Source: Lachnospiraceae bacterium
GTDB taxonomy: Bacteria; Bacillota; Clostridia; Lachnospirales; Lachnospiraceae
DNA length: 34,290 nucleotides
Reading direction: 5' to 3'
Assembly: GCA_024695605.1 (NCBI GenBank)
Contig: JAILHW010000187.1
Span: 1 to 34,290 of the forward strand
Shown: positions 26,501-33,198 of the stretch, in pieces
Numbering within the stretch: the stretch's first letter is position 1
How the letters are laid out: each line of letters starts with the position of its first letter
Notes under the pieces: generated by a model
What the model saw: only the letters and a program-made list of their open reading frames with translations
What the model was told of the DNA's origin: nothing
Database searches by the model: none
Made by a program: the position numbers and the translations under genes

Positions 26501-28998
26501 CCGCACTTTTGGATGGGGACAATACCCTGGACGGAACCTTTGAAGTGGCAGCATCCGGAAACAGAGCATACGTTGTATGGCAGAATTTGGAGTCGCAGAT
26601 TCCTGCCGGGATCAAGATCAAAGAAAAAGAAGAGTATGCTGCGATCTTAAAGGATACCGGAATCAAGGCGGCAGTCTTTGATACCAGGACGGAAAGCTTT
26701 TCGGTAAGCACGATCACCGCACCTGATGAAATGCAGGATATGATGCCGGTAGTCTGTGCTGATGGAGATACTGCAGATCTTGTATGGGTGAAAAATGCAG
26801 ATAATGCAGCCTTTGGCGAATCCGGCAACAATACCATATATACTGCAGCCTTGAATGCGGATGTATGGGGACAGCAAACCGCTGTGGAAGAGGATTGTGA
26901 TATGATCCTGGAGCTTTCGGCCGGCCGCGTGGGAGATCAGCTGTACTATGCAACCCTCAGAGAACTGGATGGAGATCCGGGGACCACTAAGGACAGAGCC
27001 ATTTTGATCAATCAGAAAAAGGTTGTTTCCGATCAGGAAGCACTTGGAAGGATCAGCTTTGTAAACGGAAGCTTTTACTGGTACCAGAATGAAAGCATCG
27101 TCAGCTCGAAGGAGCTTTCCGATCCCGCAAAGACATCCTATGAAAGCGTTTTGCCGCAGGAGATCCGTCTTTTGAATGACAACTACCAGGTATTTGATGA
27201 AAACGGACAGCTGCGCGTGCTTGTGCTCGTGGAGGAAGGCAACAAAAATGAACTGTATCAGTTCATCAAGGATGAGGAGCATGACAGCTGGTCATCGGCC
27301 CTTCCGGTTTCCACGCTCGGCGGCAGCATCAACAGCTTTAGCGGTGCTGTGGACAAGGACGATCTTTCCGTGATCGTCAGCTATGCAACGCTGACGGATC
27401 CGGAGGCAGAAGAGATCACCAAGAGCCTGTATGGACAGAACAATGTGGTATTGATCTCCTATGAACCGCACAACAAGCTCAATGTAACAGATTGCATCTA
27501 TGACCCTGAATTGATCGTGCCCGGTGCAGTGCTGCCGATGACGGCCGTTGTACAAAATGAGTCCGACCGGAGTGTGGGGGCAGTGACGCTGAAGCTCTGT
27601 GACAAGGCAAGCGGTATGGTTGTCAGTGAGAGAGAGATCGATCAGGAAATCCTTGCAGGGGATGTGGGAGAATTTGATTTTAACTATCTGATCAAAGAGG
27701 AGGATCTCGGACACACCTTTGAACTGCAGGCTGTTTCCGGAAGCAAAGACTTTGAGCAGGGTGCAGCAGCAGAACTCGAGATCAATTATCAAAACCTTGC
27801 GCTGGACCAGACCGGATGGGGAAAATATGCCGATGATAAAACCGCTGCCATCCAGGGAATGGTGGTCAATGACGGCTATACCGATGCAGGAGCGGTAACG
27901 GTGAACCTGTATAAGGTGGATAAGAGTACAACGGATCCTTCCGGGGAGGGACTTGGCGCAGAGATGGAGCTTGTGGAAAGTAAGGACCTCGGAGCCATTT
28001 CGGCAATGGATGCCAAACCGCTATGCTTTGATGTGCCTTATGTGGAGGAAGCTGTGTATATGCTCGAGATTTCATCGGATCTGGAGGATCTGAATCTCGG
28101 AGACGATACAGAATACATCTATCTGACGCAGAGAGATCAGAAGCTTGATCGCAGACTGCAGAGCCTTACGATCAAAGCACCCAGAACGTATTTTGCAGTC
28201 GGTGAAAAGATCGATCTTTCCACCCTGCGCGTGGAGGCAAATTACAGCGACGGATTGACAGCCGATATCACGGCCGCAGCCACGATCAATACCTTGGCGG
28301 TAAAACCGGATCAGATCGGTGCCTACAATGTGACAGCCGCTTACGGCGGCAAGACTGCTTCGTTGACTATTGAGGTGCTCTCACAAAGTGACTACCAAAA
28401 GAGGAAGGAAGAGGAGCAGGCAAAGGCCTCCAATGGCCAAAAGGACGGCGGCCAATCCGGCGGAACGGATACCGGTAAGGATGAAAAGACGCCGCAAAAG
28501 GGCGAAGTGATCAAGGATAAATCCGGAAGCTACAAGGTCAATGACATTTCCGATGCTTCCGGCGGCACGTCCAACGCAGAGGGCATCAGCGGAACCGTCA
28601 CCTATATGGGCGCCGCAGGTGCTGTAGGCGGAAAAACAAAGGTAAAAACCGTCACCGTCCCCAGCTATATTTTCTTGAACCAGAAGAAATATAAGGTCAA
28701 TGAGATTGCGGACAGCGCCTTTGCCAACAACAAGCAGATCACCCGCATCGTGATCCCCAAGACCATTGAGCGGATCGGTAAAAAAGCCTTCTTCGGATGT
28801 AAAAATCTAAAGACCATTGTCTTCAAAACGACGAAGCTGAAAAAGGGTTCCATCGGAAAGCAGGCCTTCAAAAAGGCGGGAAGCAAAAACTATAAGAAGC
28901 TGACCGTTACGATTCCAAAGAGCAGGAAAAAACAATATCCTTCACTTTTAAGGAAGGCGGGACTGTACCGGAAAGCAAAGCTGAAATACAAGAAATAA
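23572..28998 (+). CDS. Giant secreted VWA protein with Ig-like, propeller-like and LRR parts
   Basis: The 1808-residue product has a signal peptide (hydrophobic at about 11-26, cleavage near TFAA). A von Willebrand A domain at about 105-310 has a complete metal site: DVSGS (Asp114, Ser116, Ser118), Thr186 in GGGTAMN and Asp215 in MADGEPN. A BIg2 domain follows at about 313-384. The region at about 708-875 is a Gly-rich amphipathic beta segment of unknown type. About 880-1290 resembles beta-propeller repeats (LAVWKD, LYYSYFDGSTW, AYVVWQN). Two CARDB-like domains lie at about 1303-1405 and 1408-1520, a Big_3-like domain at about 1530-1603, and a basic LRR_5 C-terminus at about 1690-1808. There is no sortase or S-layer motif. 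It starts 13 bases after the LRR protein gene behind GAGAGGG, so the two are surely co-transcribed and are likely partner surface proteins. The ligand is unknown. Confidence 0.92.
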   Translation: METMKRINKQLIAFLMSLIFLLEPAVTTFAATEKNETQSAKKEAQAQTVSDASAAAGKQEDIPIETTDVPVNVIRVNAVAPSAGGNFIDPYAGERIQYEGKSSDESHEIVLVLDVSGSMDGKRIAELKEACLNFVSDILSEDPDAGISIVTFASGVNVYDFSGRYFTNDLIALKNTISGIRSGGGTAMNAGLVKADELLFKYGSADKKFIIQMADGEPNTGESYNGPDKKFPNGYESQVYNTYTAITGTAEYYIMSLGFFHSMSDSEKKQPREFMQSVQNSGYIEVGSGDELRFSFENISSFISTRPMLLNKSSLLLCPTLSEQLSVRFTSAYTATDKTVTWTSSDPAIAKAGADGLITGVSVGTCTVTASAGGNTVSCQVTVGNEPEKFFPKKSVTVYQNQNDPGADAEDFVLAEDAVITYCNKEYHTSKNGVASVPLAATGDISIEKEGYRKRIVSAGDLKNGNYTVYLEKESDNPIIYSVWNDNVDLLDSEIQIGLADKTKRKFSADVDWGKNQYGAIVLAQETKTVPFTQNVLETVLSENFDVSDDIYIIAKDSAGHSSKKKLQISMENDFMNGAKFDFGSKTTVKIPSNVPFIGGNDVTFDLKTLEKLPLSVEVEKRKVKVVIGVDLGSYEKKKTTKNYRKRGKTYSPKAETSNLCKDVKEIYKTFIQHPGETAQNCGKEVKGAFKKLKNIKSIYKNQMAKPKTKFGFEAECSVMGYIEAYIGDDGLHFLEGGIMVVPEVSAKWSGQFFVPIPIVNFIPFFWEAGLKAELEVLVNLARAAGSAENFTCMLSVNFKITGNGGLGVGVSGVIGLSGGVKLKINTKFKTYMKGDPYMSLNIDVNGYVKFEFLFLSYEWESDPWHLVDVNNGVADHPESIKTQTEAMDPEKGMLDIENYEPMDLSYLEQEEELSAQTGGLGIEQIFKANSFTGATPKLVSFEDGTKLAVWKDNYGTDYNNIQLYYSYFDGSTWSNAALLDGDNTLDGTFEVAASGNRAYVVWQNLESQIPAGIKIKEKEEYAAILKDTGIKAAVFDTRTESFSVSTITAPDEMQDMMPVVCADGDTADLVWVKNADNAAFGESGNNTIYTAALNADVWGQQTAVEEDCDMILELSAGRVGDQLYYATLRELDGDPGTTKDRAILINQKKVVSDQEALGRISFVNGSFYWYQNESIVSSKELSDPAKTSYESVLPQEIRLLNDNYQVFDENGQLRVLVLVEEGNKNELYQFIKDEEHDSWSSALPVSTLGGSINSFSGAVDKDDLSVIVSYATLTDPEAEEITKSLYGQNNVVLISYEPHNKLNVTDCIYDPELIVPGAVLPMTAVVQNESDRSVGAVTLKLCDKASGMVVSEREIDQEILAGDVGEFDFNYLIKEEDLGHTFELQAVSGSKDFEQGAAAELEINYQNLALDQTGWGKYADDKTAAIQGMVVNDGYTDAGAVTVNLYKVDKSTTDPSGEGLGAEMELVESKDLGAISAMDAKPLCFDVPYVEEAVYMLEISSDLEDLNLGDDTEYIYLTQRDQKLDRRLQSLTIKAPRTYFAVGEKIDLSTLRVEANYSDGLTADITAAATINTLAVKPDQIGAYNVTAAYGGKTASLTIEVLSQSDYQKRKEEEQAKASNGQKDGGQSGGTDTGKDEKTPQKGEVIKDKSGSYKVNDISDASGGTSNAEGISGTVTYMGAAGAVGGKTKVKTVTVPSYIFLNQKKYKVNEIADSAFANNKQITRIVIPKTIERIGKKAFFGCKNLKTIVFKTTKLKKGSIGKQAFKKAGSKNYKKLTVTIPKSRKKQYPSLLRKAGLYRKAKLKYKK

Positions 28999-29000
28999 AC

Positions 29001-29068
29001 GAAACAAAAAGGGACGGTTCTTTTGGAAAACAGAAGAACCGTCCTTTTTAAGATACGTTTTTTGTTTC
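29001..29068. terminator. Bidirectional terminator between convergent genes
   Basis: GGACGGTTCTT (29012-29022) pairs perfectly with AAGAACCGTCC (29034-29044). Outer arms extend it: GAAACAAAAA (29001-29010) with TTTTTGTTTC (29059-29068). A T run follows the stem on each strand, so it can serve both the VWA gene (+) and the small gene on the minus strand. Confidence 0.9.
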
Positions 29069-29070
29069 AT

Positions 29071-29352
29071 TCAAAACCGGAAGTGCTGCTTTGTCGGATC
29101 GGCGAAATCCACGAAGTCCTCTTCGAATTCCTCCTGCTTCTTGGCGGCAACGGTGGAGGCAAGATCCATATAGCGGATAAAGATATCCTCCACGGGTTCA
29201 CCGGTCTCGGCGGCGATCTCATCCATAACCGGACGCAGATATTCAAGCTGCTGCGAGATGGGAGTGACGGTGGGATCGGGATCGATATCCGCCATGGCCT
29301 TGTTGGCAAATTCCGTTATGCGGTCTAAAAATACTTTTTCTTCCTCAGTCAT
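29071..29352 (-). CDS. Small acidic protein, unknown function (93 aa)
   Basis: The product is acidic and predicted to be mostly helical, with no signal peptide, no membrane span and no Cys. I do not recognise the family. It is judged real because an AAAGGAG ribosome binding site lies nine bases before the ATG, a promoter fits upstream at 29392-29421, and a perfect terminator lies just after the stop. The region also has no competing frame on the other strand that makes sense. It is the only minus-strand gene between the two large transcription units and converges with the VWA gene. The sequence gives no hint of a partner; a small adaptor or regulator is possible but unproven. Confidence 0.75.
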   Translation of the reverse strand: MTEEEKVFLDRITEFANKAMADIDPDPTVTPISQQLEYLRPVMDEIAAETGEPVEDIFIRYMDLASTVAAKKQEEFEEDFVDFADPTKQHFRF

Positions 29353-29391
29353 TTTTCTAAGCTCCTTTTTCAGATCTTTTAAACTCAGATG

Positions 29392-29421
29392 ATTGTATCA
29401 CTTCCGGCCACTTATACTCAA
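29392..29421 (-). promoter_or_regulatory. SigA-type promoter for the 93-aa protein gene
   Basis: On the minus strand TTGAGT (29421-29416) and TACAAT (29397-29392) are separated by 18 bases. Transcription would start near 29385, about 33 bases before the ATG at 29352. In the same gap on the plus strand, TTTACA (29441-29446) and GAAAAT (29464-29469) with 17 bases between them are a weak candidate for the 29604 gene. Confidence 0.5.
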
Positions 29422-29603
29422 GAGTTTTACGCAAAAATGCTTTACAATCACATGACAATATGGGAAAATTGTAGAAATATGAGAGCTTGACGACAGACTG
29501 ATTTTTACTCCATGCAACCAAAACAGATGAAGCAGCCTGTTTAGGATGAGACAAAACAAAACCATGTCCGATCACATAAAACAGTCAGCAGGAGGATATA
29601 AAG

Positions 29604-31778
29604 ATGCACGAGTATGAAAAATTACCGCCTCAGGAGAAAGAGATCTATGATGAGACATTCAATACACTGTCCCGGTTTTTGACCAATTTTGAATATGAAA
29701 AGTTTTATTATTACATGCAGGATAAGACTGCCCAGAATTTTAAGGATATTCTGGAGGGAAAAGAAACCAGAACGCTGTCAAATACGCCGGTAGGAAAGGC
29801 GATTGACGATGTGATCCATGAGCTGAGTCATGAGGATGATCCGGAATATCATAAGTTCCTGGCAAATGTTTTTGCATTCAACGGCCTGATCAACGATGAA
29901 AATATGAGATTTTTAGGTGAAAGCTATGACTTTTTAAAGAAAAGTGTTTCAAACGGTGAGGTCCCCGTTTTGGAAAGTATTGCCAAGGAAGAAAAGCTGA
30001 CAGATGATTTTGGAAGGGTCCTGGCAGCGAACAAAACAGAAGCAGGAAAACAAATGGGAATATCCAAGGCTGTTTCCTCCAACATGTATATGCTGATCGC
30101 AGACTCTAACCACATAGATAAGATCCGGCAAGAGGCAAGTAAAGCGGGGAAGGCGCTTCGGCCCTCAAGTACGGATTATGATAAGGAAACCCTTTCGCTG
30201 TATTCAAAAAAAGTAGGACAAAATGTTCCAAATCTTGTTCACGAATATGCCATCAGCGGAGATGAGCAGACGGTTTATGAGGTTGCCTTACACGATACGA
30301 AGGATCTGTTTGTAAATATCCCTAAATTCATTTCTGATATTAATACGATGAGTTATGAACAGCTTAAGGTAAGTAAAACTGAGATTGATCAGGATATAGA
30401 GATTATCAAACCCTTTGAAGAGGTTGCTTCTGAGTGGGCAAAAAAAGCTGATGCGCTTGCCAAGCTCTTAGATCAGGAGGTTTCAGAGGAGGTTAAAAAG
30501 GAAGCGGAATACCAGAAGCTGTATAAAGCAGTGCAGAATGCTTCTCGTATCGGTGGCAAAATGGACCATAATATTATCGTCAGGGGAGAGCCGCTGTGTG
30601 CAACTGTGTTTGGTTATCAAGACGATGCCATCCAGGATTCCTTTGAAGAAATAAAAGCAGCCTTTTTTAAGTATGATGAAACCAAAATCCCTTCTTTTGA
30701 CAAGATCGCAAAGCTGCTTGCTGAAAATCAGGAGAGTCTGAAAGAGGCCTTTACGCCTGAAATTGCCAGGATCCATAAAAAATACGGCGCCCATAATGCA
30801 CAGACAGAAAAATTATCAATCCTGTCGGATCGGATCGCTGAGAAAATTGATTTAAAGGAAATCGAGCGTTTTGACACGGTTGCTGATGCTGAAATCGCTA
30901 CCCAAAGAGTCATCGTTCAGGACCTGGAAACAAATAAGAATACAATCCGTAAATTTGCAGCAGATTCCAGAAGAATGGTGGATGAGACCTGCGCCCTGCT
31001 TCGCTATTTTGACAGAGATAAAAAAGACAGAACGGATCTGCAAAAGCCCGAGGAGCATGTGGAATACCTGAATCTGACACAGGAGCTTGTCAATATCCGG
31101 GACAGAAGCCGCTACCACTTAAGCCCCCAGCAGATGATCGATAAGATCAAAGCTGCAAAGGTTTCTGCCAAAACCTATGTGGATACCCATGCAGGTATCT
31201 TAAACATCACAAAGGGCTGGAGTGCAAAGGGCAGGGAGCGGATCGATCAGGCGCAGAAGATCTACGATACCCTGGATGAGCAGCTTAAAAAGTATGAAAA
31301 GATCTTTCAGCCGGCACTTGATCTTGTGGGCCCCAACGAAACCATAAGGGAAGCCCTGCAGAGATTGGATCACGAGCAGGAGCTTTGCAGAGAGAAGGTA
31401 AAGGAGCTGCAGAACGGCGTCCGCGAAAAGATCATGGCCCAGGAGGAGTTGAAAAACGGTCCCATTGACCTTGATAAGGTGATGATCTACTCCAGAGATA
31501 AACTGAAATCCGCACCGGGGAATGAAGCGACCAGAACAAAGGCCCTCGCCTCCATCGTTGCGGTCAATGAGATCAAAGCTGGTAAAAACGGTCAAAAGGA
31601 AGTGAGCGGCGAGGCCTTTAAGAACCTGCAGCAGGATGTGATGAACCGGGAAAGCTTCAAAAAGACCCTGAAGGATGCGAAACCGGAGGATCTGATCCAA
31701 AAGGCTCTTGACGGCAACGGAAAGAAGTTGGCTGATGCAGTAAAAAAGAATGAAAAAACCCATGTGATGGGGAAATAA
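29604..31778 (+). CDS. Large cytosolic alpha-helical protein, unknown family (724 aa)
   Basis: I do not recognise this protein. It has no signal peptide or membrane span, is rich in Lys, Glu, Asp and Ala, and should be almost fully helical with coiled-coil stretches. The block at 520-550 has Val-Ser-Ala-x-x-Tyr525, then Gly531-Ile, then Gly543-x-x-Arg546-Ile-Asp-x-Ala. It lines up with 565-591 of the 955-residue protein at 7160, after one short gap. The C-terminal part (about 678-715) has NRESFKKTL followed by KPEDLIQKAL, which may match the SPLFREV region of the other protein. An AGGAGG site lies eight bases before the ATG. The gene is a single unit ended by the hairpin at 31811. Being next to the surface-protein genes may be chance. 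Function is open. Confidence 0.85.
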   Translation: MHEYEKLPPQEKEIYDETFNTLSRFLTNFEYEKFYYYMQDKTAQNFKDILEGKETRTLSNTPVGKAIDDVIHELSHEDDPEYHKFLANVFAFNGLINDENMRFLGESYDFLKKSVSNGEVPVLESIAKEEKLTDDFGRVLAANKTEAGKQMGISKAVSSNMYMLIADSNHIDKIRQEASKAGKALRPSSTDYDKETLSLYSKKVGQNVPNLVHEYAISGDEQTVYEVALHDTKDLFVNIPKFISDINTMSYEQLKVSKTEIDQDIEIIKPFEEVASEWAKKADALAKLLDQEVSEEVKKEAEYQKLYKAVQNASRIGGKMDHNIIVRGEPLCATVFGYQDDAIQDSFEEIKAAFFKYDETKIPSFDKIAKLLAENQESLKEAFTPEIARIHKKYGAHNAQTEKLSILSDRIAEKIDLKEIERFDTVADAEIATQRVIVQDLETNKNTIRKFAADSRRMVDETCALLRYFDRDKKDRTDLQKPEEHVEYLNLTQELVNIRDRSRYHLSPQQMIDKIKAAKVSAKTYVDTHAGILNITKGWSAKGRERIDQAQKIYDTLDEQLKKYEKIFQPALDLVGPNETIREALQRLDHEQELCREKVKELQNGVREKIMAQEELKNGPIDLDKVMIYSRDKLKSAPGNEATRTKALASIVAVNEIKAGKNGQKEVSGEAFKNLQQDVMNRESFKKTLKDAKPEDLIQKALDGNGKKLADAVKKNEKTHVMGK

Positions 31779-31781
31779 CAA

Positions 31782-31810
31782 CTGACAGATAAGGATAAGT
31801 ATGTTATAAT
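31782..31810 (+). promoter_or_regulatory. SigA-type promoter for the DUF1015-glgB unit
   Basis: CTGACA (31782-31787) and a perfect TATAAT (31805-31810) are separated by 17 bases. The hairpin at 31811 begins at the base right after the -10 box, so RNA started near 31817 lacks about the first half of its left arm. Confidence 0.7.
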
Positions 31811-31850
31811 ATCGGGTGTATGAGCATATAGCCATGCACCCGATTTTGTT
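31811..31850 (+). terminator. Intrinsic terminator of the 724-aa protein gene, abutting a promoter
   Basis: ATCGGGTGTATG (31811-31822) pairs with CATGCACCCGAT (31833-31844) in a 12-base stem with one G-T pair and a ten-base loop, then TTTGTT. It ends transcripts from upstream. RNA from the promoter at 31782 would have only a shortened stem. Confidence 0.7.
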
Positions 31851-31879
31851 AACTATGACTAACCTGGAGGAAGAATCAA

Positions 31880-33145
31880 ATGGCAGAGATCAGGCCCTTT
31901 CGGGCGGTAAGACCCAAAGAAGGAATGGAAGGAAAAATAGCAGCACTTCCTTATGATGTATATAACAGAAAGGAGGCCTGCGAGGTCGTAGCTAAGAATC
32001 CCCTTTCCTTTTTGGCCATCGACAGGGCAGAGACATCCTTTTCCGATGATGTAGATACCTACGCCGATGAGGTGTATGCCAAGGCAAGCGAGCTGTATGA
32101 GACAAGGAAAAAGGAAGGCAGCTTCATTCAGGATGCAGAAGCAGGCTTTTATCTCTATGAACTGGTGATGGACGGCCATTCCCAGACCGGTATCGTAGGC
32201 TGTGCCTCCGTAGATGATTACATGAACAATGTGATCAAGAAGCACGAGAACACCAGGGCAGATAAGGAAAAGGACCGCATCCGTCATGTGGATGCCTTGT
32301 CTGCGCAGACCGGCCCCATCTTTTTGGCACATCGCAGAAACGATGCCCTTGAGAACCTGAAGACTTCCGTAAAAAACAGTACGCCGCTGTATGATTTCAC
32401 CTCCGAGGACGGTATTACCCACAGGGTATGGCGCATCGATGACGAAGACATCAACGCCCAGATCCATTCCCTGTATCAGAAAATGAATGCCATTTATATC
32501 GCAGACGGTCACCATCGCTGCGCATCGGCAGTCCGTGTTTCCCAGATGAGACGCCAGGCAAAACCGGATTATACCGGAGAAGAGGAATTCAACTTCTTCC
32601 TTTCCGTTCTGTTTTCCGCAGACGAGCTTCGGATCTTTGACTATAACAGAGTGGTAAAGGATCTGAACGGTCTTTCCAAGGAAGCCTTTATGGATGCAGT
32701 AAAAGCCTCCTTTGACATTGAAGAGTTTGATCCCTCGCAGGCTAATGCCAAGGATCACGGAGCCTTCCGTCCTGACAATAAGGGCGAGTTCGGCATGTAT
32801 CTGGAGGGCGTTTGGTATAAGCTGACCATCAAGGATGAGAAAAAGAGCGATGACGCCGTTAAGGGACTGGATGTTTCCCTGCTTCAGGACAACCTCCTTT
32901 CACCGATCCTTGGGATTGATGATCCAAAGACGGATTCCAGGATCGATTTCGTAGGCGGGATCCGTGGCCTCGGGGAACTGGAGAAAAGATGCCAAAACGA
33001 CTGCGTAGTGGCCTTTTCCATGTATCCCACTTCCATGGATGAATTATTCGCGGTGGCGGACGCTAAGCTGTTAATGCCTCCGAAATCCACCTGGTTTGAG
33101 CCGAAGCTTCGCAGCGGTATTCTGATCCACGATATTGAACGATAA
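31880..33145 (+). CDS. DUF1015 family protein with DGHHR motif
   Basis: The 421-residue product matches the DUF1015 (COG4198) family in length and in its N-terminus, IRPFRAVRP followed by AALPYDVYN. The central IADGHHRCASAVR (Asp209-Gly-His-His-Arg213) and the C-terminal PPKSTWFEPKLRSG are also family marks. The family has no settled biochemical role in what I can state for certain. The DGHHR motif resembles the D-G-x-H-R motif of ParB/sulfiredoxin-fold proteins, which include free-serine kinases. From memory, DUF1015 genes often sit beside serA/serC in clostridia; here they are about 13 kb apart. A GGAGGAAG site precedes the ATG and glgB follows after 53 bases. A role in phosphoserine or serine metabolism is a hypothesis only. 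The protein is cytosolic, with no signal or membrane span. Confidence 0.85.
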   Translation: MAEIRPFRAVRPKEGMEGKIAALPYDVYNRKEACEVVAKNPLSFLAIDRAETSFSDDVDTYADEVYAKASELYETRKKEGSFIQDAEAGFYLYELVMDGHSQTGIVGCASVDDYMNNVIKKHENTRADKEKDRIRHVDALSAQTGPIFLAHRRNDALENLKTSVKNSTPLYDFTSEDGITHRVWRIDDEDINAQIHSLYQKMNAIYIADGHHRCASAVRVSQMRRQAKPDYTGEEEFNFFLSVLFSADELRIFDYNRVVKDLNGLSKEAFMDAVKASFDIEEFDPSQANAKDHGAFRPDNKGEFGMYLEGVWYKLTIKDEKKSDDAVKGLDVSLLQDNLLSPILGIDDPKTDSRIDFVGGIRGLGELEKRCQNDCVVAFSMYPTSMDELFAVADAKLLMPPKSTWFEPKLRSGILIHDIER

Positions 33146-33198
33146 AGCACCAAAAAAGAGGGGTTACACGATAGCAAAAACAGCAGGAGGGTGTAAGC

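Noticed and set aside
23022-28998. Sortase (LPxTG), S-layer or choline-binding anchor signals in the two surface proteins.
   Set aside because: None is present; both C-termini end in basic Fn3-like or LRR domains without a hydrophobic tail.
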